Part shown: piece after piece, positions 1 to 8,834 of the stretch
Numbering within the stretch: the stretch's first letter is position 1
How the letters are laid out: each line of letters begins with the position of its first letter
NCBI RefSeq assembly: GCF_001624695.1
Contig: NZ_JSEP01000019.1
Coordinates: forward strand, 55,481-119,480
Length of the DNA: 64,000 bases
Source: Labrenzia sp. OB1
GTDB lineage: Bacteria > Pseudomonadota > Alphaproteobacteria > Rhizobiales > Stappiaceae
Direction: 5' to 3'
Notes under the pieces: model-generated
What the model was told of the DNA's origin: nothing
The model's database searches: none
Seen by the model: the letters and a program-made list of their open reading frames with translations, nothing else
Translations under genes and position numbers: made by a program

Positions 1-125
1 CCTTCAAGGTGCGTTTTCTGATCAAGGCGGAAATCCGTTGCGATCCGGTGCGGATCGGAACTGAATTCATTGCCGACGTCGATCCCGCCCTCGGCCGCAT
101 CAAGATAGTCGGAGCGACGGGATGA
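1..125 (+). CDS. tssE: T6SS baseplate subunit TssE (3' end only)
   Basis: This is the last 41 codons of a reading frame that enters from the left and stops with TGA at 123-125. The visible protein (reading ...FKVRFLIKAEI... and ending ...LGRIKIVGATG) fits the C-terminal beta-strand part of gp25/GPW-type lysozyme-like baseplate proteins, where an 'F.I.AE' strand is usual. TssE helps join the T6SS baseplate wedge to the sheath. The stop overlaps the ATG of tssF (ATGA), which supports the assignment by gene order E-F-G-H. Only the tail is seen, so the call rests mainly on context. Confidence 0.75.
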   Translation, partial: FKVRFLIKAEIRCDPVRIGTEFIADVDPALGRIKIVGATG

Positions 126-2119
126 ACCGGGAATTTCTCGACCTCTACAATCAGGAACTCACCTATCTGCGCGAACAGGGGTCGGCGTTTGCCGAATCCT
201 ATCCCGCCGTGGCCGAACGCCTTGGCGGTCTTCTGGAAGATCGCTCCGACCCCATGCTCTCCGGCCTGCTGGAAGGCGCCGCCTTCCTTGCGGCGCGCGT
301 CCAGTTGAAGATGAAGCATGAGTTTTCCGAATTCACGTCCAATCTTTTCGAACAGCTTTATCCCTCGGCTCTGGCGCCGATTCCGTCCATGGTGCTTGCC
401 CGGGTCACGCCGAAATACGGCGATGCGAATTTGCGCAACGGCATCAAGATCAACCGTCATGCGCCCATGGAAGCGGTCTTTCGCGAGCGCAGCGGCGAAG
501 TGCGCTGCCGCTTCACGCTTTCCGCACCAATTACCCTGACACCGCTGGAACTGACAACGGCCCGTTACCTGAGCTCGGCGGCCCAGATCTCCGGGCTCGG
601 CGCGGATATGGCCGAAGACAAGCGGGCAAGAGCGGGGCTGTCGATCACGTTTACCCACCGGATGTCCGAAGATCCCGAAAACGAAGTCTCCGCCGACGAC
701 GCGCTCAAGAAGCCGGAATACCAGGTGGCCGGTTGCCGGATCGATGAACTTCCTGTCAGGCTGATCGGTCCTGTCGACCTTGCGGCCAAGGTCTATGAAC
801 AGATCTTCGGTCATACGATCGCACTTTATCTCAGAACCGAAGACGCCTACGGACAGGTCTCCCTTCAACGTATGCCGGTCGATGCCATCCGGCAGCTCGG
901 GTTCGACGAGGAAGACGCCCTGCTTCGCAATGATCGCAGAATGTTCACCGGCTTTGACTATCTGCGCGACTATTTCAATTTTCCCCGCAGCTTCCTCGGC
1001 TTCCGCCTGACGGGCCTCCGCCGTCACCTCGACAGGGTGAAGGCGAAGTCGTTCGATCTGGTGTTTGTATTCGACGAAACCGAGACCCGGCTGGCGGCTC
1101 ATGTCGAGCGCAAGATTTTCTCCCTGCATTCAGCGCCTGCGGTCAACCTGTTCGAGCGCCAGACCGACAGGGTGCCGATCAAGAAGGGACAGCATGAATT
1201 CGCGGTGATCGCGGACCGAACCCGGCCGCTCGACTACGAGATACACTCCGTGACTGAGGTCAACGCGCATTTTTCCGGTGGCGAGAAAAGAGCCGTCGAG
1301 CCGCTCTACAGCGTTGCGCCGGATACCGAAAAAGCCGGCCATGAGTGGTTCTACACCATTCGCCGGATGCCGCGCCGCCAATCCTCGTCGGAATTGCGGC
1401 GCATGCAGCCGAGTTCCTATATCGGCACCGAGACCTTCGTTTCGATTTCCAGCGGTGCCCAGGCCGCCGCCCTGCTCCAGAGCGGCGACAAGCGGCTTGC
1501 GGAACTCTCCCTGAAAGTGATGGCCTCCAACCGGGCCCTGGCAGCCGATCTCCCCGTCGGGAGTAATCCGGACAAGTCCGATGTCGGCGATTTCCGGGTG
1601 CTCGAAGATATCGGCCTCAAGGTCGAATGTGTCGCCGGACCGACCGCGCCGAGACCACCGCTCCTGTCCTATAACGAAAGGCTCGGCGAGGAGGGCCACA
1701 CGGGGGCTATCGCGTGGCGTCTGATCAATATTCTCGCCCTCAACCATACCGGTCTGGTTCACGACGCCGCCGGTGAAGACGGCCGGTCCTTTCGCGACAT
1801 ACTGAGTGTGTTCGCTCCCCTTTCCGACAATTCGGCGGACCGGCAGGCTCAGTCCGTGCGGTCCGTCTCGACCCGACCTGTGGTCCGCAGACTGCAGCAG
1901 AAATCCGGCACAGGCGTCGCCAGAGGACTTGAGGTCACCATAACGCTCGATGACAAGGCGTTTGAAGGCACAAGCGCCTTCCTGATGGGGGCGGTGCTGG
2001 ACAGGTTCATCGCGGAATACGCCTCCATCAATCACTTTACCCAATGCGTGATCGCCACGACTGAGCGGGGAACGATCATGAAGTGGCCGCCAAGGATCGG
2101 GGCACAAGGGATCCTATGA
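122..2119 (+). CDS. tssF: T6SS baseplate subunit TssF (VasA/ImpG)
   Basis: The 665-residue protein has the characteristic TssF start (MNREFLDLYNQELTYLREQG) and the following 'FA..YP..A.RLG' and 'DP....LLEGAAFLAARV' segments, which are hallmarks of the VasA/ImpG family. Family members are usually about 580-650 residues, so it is full length. TssF pairs with TssG in the cytoplasmic baseplate wedge that docks on the membrane complex. Its ATG overlaps the tssE stop, and its TGA overlaps the tssG ATG at 2116, so the three genes are translationally coupled. Confidence 0.96.
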   Translation: MNREFLDLYNQELTYLREQGSAFAESYPAVAERLGGLLEDRSDPMLSGLLEGAAFLAARVQLKMKHEFSEFTSNLFEQLYPSALAPIPSMVLARVTPKYGDANLRNGIKINRHAPMEAVFRERSGEVRCRFTLSAPITLTPLELTTARYLSSAAQISGLGADMAEDKRARAGLSITFTHRMSEDPENEVSADDALKKPEYQVAGCRIDELPVRLIGPVDLAAKVYEQIFGHTIALYLRTEDAYGQVSLQRMPVDAIRQLGFDEEDALLRNDRRMFTGFDYLRDYFNFPRSFLGFRLTGLRRHLDRVKAKSFDLVFVFDETETRLAAHVERKIFSLHSAPAVNLFERQTDRVPIKKGQHEFAVIADRTRPLDYEIHSVTEVNAHFSGGEKRAVEPLYSVAPDTEKAGHEWFYTIRRMPRRQSSSELRRMQPSSYIGTETFVSISSGAQAAALLQSGDKRLAELSLKVMASNRALAADLPVGSNPDKSDVGDFRVLEDIGLKVECVAGPTAPRPPLLSYNERLGEEGHTGAIAWRLINILALNHTGLVHDAAGEDGRSFRDILSVFAPLSDNSADRQAQSVRSVSTRPVVRRLQQKSGTGVARGLEVTITLDDKAFEGTSAFLMGAVLDRFIAEYASINHFTQCVIATTERGTIMKWPPRIGAQGIL

Positions 2120-3696
2120 GCGGCGCGGACGACAAGGACCAGGAATTGGCGCCGGAGCTTCCGGACAGGGTCTCGGCGCGGGACAAGACGGTGCTGCAGA
2201 TCGGCGGTGGCGCACCGGCGATCTGGCCGGATGCGGAGACTGAAACTGCCGAAGAAGAGCCAGAGGCAATTGAGACCGGAGCTCGGGACGATGCACCGCC
2301 AGAGAAAGACCCTGGCCCCACCCCCGAAGAGGCGATCAAATCGCGAACGATAGAAGCGCGTGCCGAAACTCTTCCTGAAGATCCAAATCCAGTGCCAGAT
2401 CCAGTGCCAGAACAGGCACCCGGCCCGGAAGGCGTACAAGCTCCGCCCGAGGATCGAGCTGCCGGTTCCGAGCGCCCTTCGGCGGACGAGCAGCAAGGGG
2501 AACCGGACGAAGAAATTTCGCCTCCCGCCGAGCCGAGGATCGAAGTTCCCGTTCAGCAGCAATATGCCTCGCTGCTGGCTGCCCTGAGTGACCGGATAGA
2601 AAAACACCCGGGCGGACACGATCTTCTGGCGGTTCTTCGTATGCTGGAGGGGCAAACCGCTCCGGGCGCGAAAGCTCCGGGTCTCGACGGGCCCAAAAAG
2701 ACGGAAGAACCCGCTCCCCCACGGATCGGCAAGAGCCGCCGCCTCATGGAGGACATCGTTCGCTTCGGCCAGGACCCGTCCAGCGAATTCGCAACCTCAA
2801 CGATCGAGCGGGCCAGCCGTGATGGAGCCGGCGGTCTTGTCCTGCTGGAACGTTTCCTCGGACTGCTCGGCCCTCAAGGTGCTCTTCCCGGTCCATATAC
2901 AGATGAAGCCATCATGTCGGGGCTGCGCGGGAATGACGAATTCCCGAGGTTCCTGGATGTCTTCAACAACCGTTTCATCCAGTTCTTTTATCGCGCCTGG
3001 GCGGACGCAAGGCCGATCGTTCAACACGACCGGCCGGATGATGACCGTTTTCTGGCCTACATCGGCTCGTCCATCGGGCTCGGGGCGCCCATCTACCGCG
3101 ACCTGGACCGGATCGACGATCGTCTGAAGCTGCTTTACACGGGCCTGATGTCGCCCAAGACGAAAAGTGCGGCTCGTCTGAAGGGTCTGATCACCGGTGT
3201 CTTCGGGGTCAGGGTGGAAATCGACCAGTGCGTCGGAACATGGCTGCATCTGGACAGCGATGACCAGCTCAGCCTTGGCGGCCTCGGTCCCGGTGGTGCG
3301 GGCCGGTTGGGGGCGGACACGATTGTCGGCGCCCGGGTCTACAGCGTCAGCGACAAGATCCGCATCCGCATCTTCACCCGTTCACTCGACGAATATCGCA
3401 AGTTTCTGCCGCCGACACGAACAAAGCCCAATCCGTGGACCGAAAAACTGTTCGATCTCATCGATTTCTACCTGGGTCTCGAGATCGAATACGAAATTGA
3501 ACTCGCCCTTCCCAGACGCTGTGCCTCGTCGGTGCACATGAATCGCAGCAACTCGGCGACGCTTGGACATATCGGCTGGCTGAAACCGCCTGCCGCGACG
3601 GCCGCGGAAGAAGAGGACGTGGAGGAAGAGGGTGAGGACATGCTGACCGATACCCGTTTCAGGCCCGTGCGCCGCCACACCACTGTTTATCAATAG
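2116..3696 (+). CDS. tssG: T6SS baseplate subunit TssG with long acidic N-terminal extension
   Basis: The C-terminal part (about residues 195-500 of 526) has typical TssG features, including the 'VFNNRFIQFFYRAW' stretch, a 'GSSIGLG' segment and a late 'GLEIEYEIEL' strand. TssG proteins are normally about 330-360 residues. Here the first 140 or so residues are Glu/Pro/Asp-rich, low in complexity and probably disordered. The ATG at 2116 is preferred to the in-frame ATG at 2083 because it makes the 4-base ATGA overlap with tssF. The extension stays in frame with good codon use, so it is probably real protein and not a miscalled start. Its role is unknown. Confidence 0.93.
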   Translation: MSGADDKDQELAPELPDRVSARDKTVLQIGGGAPAIWPDAETETAEEEPEAIETGARDDAPPEKDPGPTPEEAIKSRTIEARAETLPEDPNPVPDPVPEQAPGPEGVQAPPEDRAAGSERPSADEQQGEPDEEISPPAEPRIEVPVQQQYASLLAALSDRIEKHPGGHDLLAVLRMLEGQTAPGAKAPGLDGPKKTEEPAPPRIGKSRRLMEDIVRFGQDPSSEFATSTIERASRDGAGGLVLLERFLGLLGPQGALPGPYTDEAIMSGLRGNDEFPRFLDVFNNRFIQFFYRAWADARPIVQHDRPDDDRFLAYIGSSIGLGAPIYRDLDRIDDRLKLLYTGLMSPKTKSAARLKGLITGVFGVRVEIDQCVGTWLHLDSDDQLSLGGLGPGGAGRLGADTIVGARVYSVSDKIRIRIFTRSLDEYRKFLPPTRTKPNPWTEKLFDLIDFYLGLEIEYEIELALPRRCASSVHMNRSNSATLGHIGWLKPPAATAAEEEDVEEEGEDMLTDTRFRPVRRHTTVYQ

Positions 3697-3721
3697 GTCT
3701 CAAATTTGAAAGGCCGGTACC

Positions 3722-6538
3722 ATGAGTGACATTCTGGTTGAAACCATTGCCAACAAACTGACTACCGTAAGCTACGAATGCCTCGAAAAGGCCATGCGCC
3801 TGACAAAGAGCTCCGGCCACCGGCATCTGGAGATCCTTCACTGGCTCTATTATCTCGCGCGCGACGAGACCACGGATTTCGTTCATATCCTGCGCCATTT
3901 CGGCATAGACGCGGGAACGGTCAACGGCGATTTGCAGCAGGCCATCGCGAAACTGAAGATCAACCAGACCGAACTGCCTTCCATGGCGGCACCTTTCCAG
4001 GAATCTCTCGAACGGGCCTGGTTCGAAGGCACCTTGAGATACGGAGACTACAAGATCCGTTCCGCTTACGTGCTGATCGCCATGATGGGCGACAGGACCA
4101 CCTGGCGCGAGCTACGCGGCTATTCCTCCGCGCTTGAACCCCTCAACCGTGACATCCTTGTGCGCGATCTCGACAAGATTGCCGGTGCATCGGCTGAAAC
4201 CGGCGCCCGCCCGGTGGACGGCTCCGGCCCCCAGTCCGCAGCGCCCGGAGCCGCATCGGAAAGCACTCAAGGCGCCCCGGGCAGCGGTGCCGGCGAAGAT
4301 GCGCTTTCACAGTTCACGGTGGACTTCACCGCTCGCGCCCGAGCGGAAGAATTCGACCCGATTGTCGGACGTGACGAGGAAATCCGTCAGGTCATCGACG
4401 TGCTGATGCGCCGCCGGCAGAACAATCCGATCCTGACCGGTGAAGCCGGTGTCGGCAAAACCGCCATTGTGGAAGGCTTTGCCCAGAAGATTGTTTCGGG
4501 GGACGTTCCCCCTGCCCTCCTGGGCACACGCCTTTGCGCGCTGGATCTCGGCCTCCTGCAGGCAGGAGCCTCGATGAAGGGGGAATTTGAAAAGCGCCTG
4601 CGCGCCGTCATAGACGCGGTTCATGCCTCCATTGTCCCGACGATCCTCTTCATCGACGAAGCCCACACACTGGTCGGCGCCGGCGGCGCGGCCGGGACGG
4701 GCGACGCGGCAAACCTCTTGAAACCGGCTCTTGCGCGCGGAACCTTGCGCACGGTCGCGGCAACCACATGGTCCGAATACCGTCAGCACTTCGAAAAAGA
4801 CCCCGCCCTGACACGACGTTTCCAGCCCGTGCAGGTGGACGAGCCCGACGAGGAAAAATGCTTTGCCATGGTGCGCGGCCTTCTGGGGCCGATGGAAGAC
4901 CATCACCAGGTACGCATTCTCGACAGCGCGGTGAGATCCGCCGTGTCCCTGTCGCACCGCTATATTCCGGCACGCCAGCTGCCGGACAAGGCGGTCAGCG
5001 TTCTCGACACGGCCTCGGCGCGGGTGAACATTTCCCAGGCTGCACAGCCGGCGAAACTGTCGGACCTTGTGGCAAAGAAGGGCTTCCTGGAAACGGAACG
5101 GCAGGCGCTGTCCAACGATACCGAACTGGGCATGGAGCACCAGGAGCAGCTCGATGCGCTCGACATCGCCATCCAGGACACAGAGACCGCAATCGAAACC
5201 CTTCGCGGCGAGTGGGATCGCGAGCGCAAACTGGTCGCGGAAATTCGCCGTCTGAACGCCGCGCTGATCGCATTGAAGGGCGGTGAACCTGCCCCGCATC
5301 CCGAAAGCGTGGAAATCGAGGACCCGGAAAACGAACAGCCTGCGCTGGTGGGCATCGACGACATCGAGCTGAATCTTGATGTCGATCTGGAGGATGAGGA
5401 CGCAATCCGCACCGCCCTTCACGACAAGAGGGCGGAGCTTTCGAAAATCCCGGAAGACGACCGGATGGTCTATGCCTATGTGGACGATGAGGCTGTTGCC
5501 AGCATCATCTCCGACTGGACCGGCATCCCCGTCGGCCGAATGGTTCAGGATGAAATGCAGACGATCCTCAACCTGACCGACAGCCTCACCAAGCGGGTGA
5601 TCGGCCAGGCACACGGCCTTGGCATGATCGCCAAGCGGATCGAGACCAGCCGTGCCCAGCTCGGCAACCCGGACAAGCCCATCGGCGTATTCATGCTGTG
5701 CGGTCCATCGGGTGTCGGCAAAACGGAGACGGCCCTCGCGCTCGCTGAAACGCTTTATGGCGGTGAGGAGAGCATGATCACCATCAACATGTCGGAGTTT
5801 CAGGAAGCCCATTCGGTTTCCGGCCTCAAGGGCGCGCCTCCGGGCTATGTCGGCTACGGCGAGGGCGGCCGCCTGACGGAAGCCGTGCGGCGCAAGCCTT
5901 ACTCCGTCGTGCTTCTGGACGAAGTGGAAAAAGCCCACCCGGATGTGCACGAAATCTTCTTCCAGGTGTTCGACAAGGGCTGGATGGAAGACGGCATGGG
6001 CCGGAAGATCGACTTCCGCAACACGTTGATCCTGCTGACCTCGAATGTGGGCACCGACATCATCATGAACGCGGCCAGACACATGCTGGACTCACCGGTT
6101 TCCAGCGACCCGGAACTGGCGGCCACCGACCCGAACGCACCCGATGTGGAAGAATTGGCGGAAGCCTTGCGCCCTGCTCTGCTCGACGTGTTTCCGCCCG
6201 CCCTGCTCGGCCGGATTGTCACCATCCCCTATTATCCGCTGTCACCGTCCATGCTCGGCTTCATCGTTCGCCTGCAACTCAACCGGATCGTCAAGCGGGT
6301 CCGGGAGAACCGGGAGGCCGAACTTGCCTACGGCGAGGACGTGGTCGCCCATATCGTCTCCCTCTGCCGCGACCCGGACAGCGGCGGACGGATGATCGAC
6401 AACATCCTGACCAATGATCTGCTGCCCAAACTCTCCCGCGCTTTCCTGACCGCACAGATGAATGGGGAAACGATCTCAAGGGTTTCGATCAAGACCGGTG
6501 ACGACGGTCTGGAAATTCAGCCCGAAGCAGCTGAATAA
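3722..6538 (+). CDS. tssH: T6SS sheath-recycling AAA+ ATPase TssH/ClpV
   Basis: This 938-residue Hsp100 ATPase has an N domain (about 1-150), then a Ser/Pro/Gly linker, then two AAA+ modules. Walker A motifs are GEAGVGKT (about residue 240) and GPSGVGKT (about residue 660), Walker B motifs are 'ILFIDEAHTL' and 'VVLLDEVEKAHP', and a coiled-coil middle domain lies between them. ClpV unfolds contracted TssB/C sheath for reuse. The gene starts 25 bases after tssG behind an AAGG ribosome site. The position after tssEFG and the ClpV-like N domain favour ClpV over general ClpB. It is the last gene of the plus-strand T6SS run. Confidence 0.96.
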   Translation: MSDILVETIANKLTTVSYECLEKAMRLTKSSGHRHLEILHWLYYLARDETTDFVHILRHFGIDAGTVNGDLQQAIAKLKINQTELPSMAAPFQESLERAWFEGTLRYGDYKIRSAYVLIAMMGDRTTWRELRGYSSALEPLNRDILVRDLDKIAGASAETGARPVDGSGPQSAAPGAASESTQGAPGSGAGEDALSQFTVDFTARARAEEFDPIVGRDEEIRQVIDVLMRRRQNNPILTGEAGVGKTAIVEGFAQKIVSGDVPPALLGTRLCALDLGLLQAGASMKGEFEKRLRAVIDAVHASIVPTILFIDEAHTLVGAGGAAGTGDAANLLKPALARGTLRTVAATTWSEYRQHFEKDPALTRRFQPVQVDEPDEEKCFAMVRGLLGPMEDHHQVRILDSAVRSAVSLSHRYIPARQLPDKAVSVLDTASARVNISQAAQPAKLSDLVAKKGFLETERQALSNDTELGMEHQEQLDALDIAIQDTETAIETLRGEWDRERKLVAEIRRLNAALIALKGGEPAPHPESVEIEDPENEQPALVGIDDIELNLDVDLEDEDAIRTALHDKRAELSKIPEDDRMVYAYVDDEAVASIISDWTGIPVGRMVQDEMQTILNLTDSLTKRVIGQAHGLGMIAKRIETSRAQLGNPDKPIGVFMLCGPSGVGKTETALALAETLYGGEESMITINMSEFQEAHSVSGLKGAPPGYVGYGEGGRLTEAVRRKPYSVVLLDEVEKAHPDVHEIFFQVFDKGWMEDGMGRKIDFRNTLILLTSNVGTDIIMNAARHMLDSPVSSDPELAATDPNAPDVEELAEALRPALLDVFPPALLGRIVTIPYYPLSPSMLGFIVRLQLNRIVKRVRENREAELAYGEDVVAHIVSLCRDPDSGGRMIDNILTNDLLPKLSRAFLTAQMNGETISRVSIKTGDDGLEIQPEAAE

Positions 6539-6552
6539 ATTCGAACCGGCGT

Positions 6553-6604
6553 GCCCGGCTCTGACGTTCTCACGGAGCATTCCCTGAAACGGTCAGAGCC
6601 GGGC
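6553..6604. terminator. Hairpin between convergent tssH and M23 peptidase genes
   Basis: A perfect 13-bp inverted repeat (GCCCGGCTCTGAC at 6553-6565, complement at 6592-6604) with a 26-base loop fills the 68-base gap between two converging genes. There is no clear U-tract on either side, so it may act as a bidirectional 3'-end structure and not as a classical intrinsic terminator. Confidence 0.6.
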
Positions 6605-6606
6605 CG

Positions 6607-8622
6607 CTACTGCACGCTCAGAATATCGCCGATGGCGACGCGATAGTTCTTGAGGTCATTGCTCGCCACCGATTGGGGCGCGTCCGCACCGGTTTCCATT
6701 TCGAAAGCCAGGGGATCGGCCGGTTCGCCGCGCTGACGGATTTCGAAATGCAGGTGCGGCCCGGTCGACAATCCAGTCGTCCCCACATAGCCGATAAGAT
6801 CACCGGCCTGAACGACCGATCCCAATTCAATGCCGTCCGCAAATTCGTGCATATGAGCATATCGGCTGGTGATGCCGTCCTTGTGGGTCAGTTCGATGAA
6901 ATTTCCATAGCCGCCGCGGACATCACGATATGTGACCTTGCCGGAAAAAGCCGCCCGGATCGGCGTGCCGGTCGGAGCCGCCCAGTCGACGCCCGCATGC
7001 AGGCGCTCCGTCTTCTTGATCGGGTGAAAGCGCATCCCGAATTTCGACGTCAGGACGCCCTTGACCGGCACCAGCATGGCTCCTGACAGGCTGACCTTGC
7101 CTCCTTCGTTGACACAGGCAAAGCCCCGATTGCCCGGTGCTTTCAAAACATAGCAGCGCACCGACCAGTCATCTCCCCGGCGTACGCCGGCGAACAGGAC
7201 ACGCCCACCACCGCGCTTTTCATCCCTCGGCATATCGGTGAACACAAGCGTGAACCGTTCATCCGGTTCAATCGTGCGTTTGAGATCCGTCGTGGGAGCG
7301 AGATAGGCTATCGCCTCGCCGACGATGGATGCCGGAACGGCGTTTCGCACCGCCGTCGCATAAAGCCCGTCGATAAGACGATGTTTCTTTGCAGCACCTG
7401 CGACCTTATCGGGAGCGTCTTCCTCTTCGACGACAGGTTTTCCGAACCAGGGGTCGGCGCCGTGAACATAGGTATCGCCATCGCGGGACGTCGAAAACGC
7501 TGCTGTTCCGAGATATCCGTCCTGACCGTAAAAGGAGATCTGGACGGGCCGGTAATAGTCACCGATACGCCCGAGTTTGTTGGGCATCCTGATGCCTCTT
7601 ACCGCGATTTTATCGCCCACGATCAAATCGCTTTTCTGAAACTCGTTTGCAGCGAATTCAACAAGAAGCTTGCTGACTTCCTCGTCAAAGCCGTTTGTCT
7701 TCAGAAAATCGCCGAGCGTGGTCGTTTCGGAAATTCCGGTGCGGATTTCGATACGGCTCGGCCCCTGACCGATTGGACGCTCGGACAGAAACAGGTTCAA
7801 GGTGTCCGTCGGCGGCTTCAGGAAGACCGGCAGATCAGGTGACTGCCCGTCCGCCTGGCTGCTGTCTTCTTCAACCACGATCCCTTCGGCATCATTGCCG
7901 CCACCGAAATTGCCGAACTGGAAATCGGTTTCACTGCCCGGTGCGCTGATGATCAGATTGCCGTCCTCGTCCAACATCTGGCTGTCGAGGAAATAAGCGC
8001 TTGCCGCGGGCACAAAGGCGGCATCACCCTGCGACGCGCTCGCCGGCACCGGCCTTTCCGTCAATTCTATCCGTTGAGCGGCGGCACCCCGGCCGAGCAG
8101 GACCGGATCTCCGGCGAGCGGAATGACAGCGGACATGGCCATGTCGAAAAACGGATCGGCGGGAATATCCAGGTCTTCTTCATTCAGACGCTCCGGTTTG
8201 ATCTCTTCCCGTGGCGAAGGGTTTTCCCCCTGCCCTGCTTCTTTCAAAGCGGATGAGGCATTCGCGAGCGGACCGGGCACCGCCGCTTCCCCTTTGTTCA
8301 CCGGTGCGCTCGACGCGGCTGTTTCTTCAGGCGGAGAAAATGAAATCGAGCCGGAAGTAAAAAGATGCGCCAGACCACCGGCCCCCGCCCCCACGATCAG
8401 GAACCCTACCGCCATGCCGGCATATAACAGCTTGGAAGACCGCTTCGGCGAGCCGTGAGGAGGTTTTTTCGAGCGAGTTGGCGCCTGCGGGCGGGCAGCT
8501 TGTTCCGGACGGTCCTGTGCGCCCTCTGACGTCGCAGATCCCTTGCCGGACGGGCGGATGATGGTCCGGTCGAATTCGGGGCGATGCCCTCCGGGATTCT
8601 GATTGTCAGGCCATTGAGCCAT
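6607..8622 (-). CDS. Membrane-anchored M23 (LytM-type) peptidase
   Basis: The 671-residue protein has a cytosolic N-tail (1-62), one transmembrane helix (about 65-88), a long acidic/Pro-rich periplasmic spacer and a C-terminal M23 domain. The zinc-site motifs are present: HAGVDW and HLHF, with the 'SRYAHMH' strand between them, so an active endopeptidase that cuts peptidoglycan cross-links is expected. The N-tail contains FDRTIIRPSGKG (17-28), close to the 'DRT(V/I)IRP.PGG' motif that I recall at the N-terminus of many T6SS TssL proteins. The gene ends 68 bases from clpV, running convergently. A role in opening the wall for the T6SS is a reasonable inference but not shown. Confidence 0.9.
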   Translation of the reverse strand: MAQWPDNQNPGGHRPEFDRTIIRPSGKGSATSEGAQDRPEQAARPQAPTRSKKPPHGSPKRSSKLLYAGMAVGFLIVGAGAGGLAHLFTSGSISFSPPEETAASSAPVNKGEAAVPGPLANASSALKEAGQGENPSPREEIKPERLNEEDLDIPADPFFDMAMSAVIPLAGDPVLLGRGAAAQRIELTERPVPASASQGDAAFVPAASAYFLDSQMLDEDGNLIISAPGSETDFQFGNFGGGNDAEGIVVEEDSSQADGQSPDLPVFLKPPTDTLNLFLSERPIGQGPSRIEIRTGISETTTLGDFLKTNGFDEEVSKLLVEFAANEFQKSDLIVGDKIAVRGIRMPNKLGRIGDYYRPVQISFYGQDGYLGTAAFSTSRDGDTYVHGADPWFGKPVVEEEDAPDKVAGAAKKHRLIDGLYATAVRNAVPASIVGEAIAYLAPTTDLKRTIEPDERFTLVFTDMPRDEKRGGGRVLFAGVRRGDDWSVRCYVLKAPGNRGFACVNEGGKVSLSGAMLVPVKGVLTSKFGMRFHPIKKTERLHAGVDWAAPTGTPIRAAFSGKVTYRDVRGGYGNFIELTHKDGITSRYAHMHEFADGIELGSVVQAGDLIGYVGTTGLSTGPHLHFEIRQRGEPADPLAFEMETGADAPQSVASNDLKNYRVAIGDILSVQ

Positions 8623-8659
8623 GTAGGGACCAACGTCTTGAAGTGAGCTTCAGAAGTCA

Positions 8660-8697
8660 AAGTATCCTGTCGGCTATCAATTGCCCGAAGGATACTT
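8660..8697 (-). terminator. Hairpin downstream of the cyclase gene
   Basis: Arms AAGTATCCT (8660-8668) and AGGATACTT (8689-8697) pair perfectly, with an inner TCGG/CCGA extension. It lies between the end of the CHASE2 cyclase gene (8835) and the start of the M23 peptidase gene (8622). The U-tract is weak, so it could be a terminator or a leader structure of the peptidase mRNA. Confidence 0.4.
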
Positions 8698-8834
8698 CAT
8701 GAAAATCAGATTGCGCTTGAACGATCATGCCGGAGGAGACACCAGGATGCAAAACCGGAACGTATTTCCGTAGAGGAAAAATGGATCACCTTACGGGCGT
8801 TCAATTCCTTCAGCATGAGGTTTCGAAAGCAGCT

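Noticed and set aside
4307..6082. Long minus-strand open frame (591 codons) inside clpV
   Set aside because: It lies antisense to a clear TssH/ClpV gene, has no domain or good start, and GC-rich codon use often leaves long open antisense frames.
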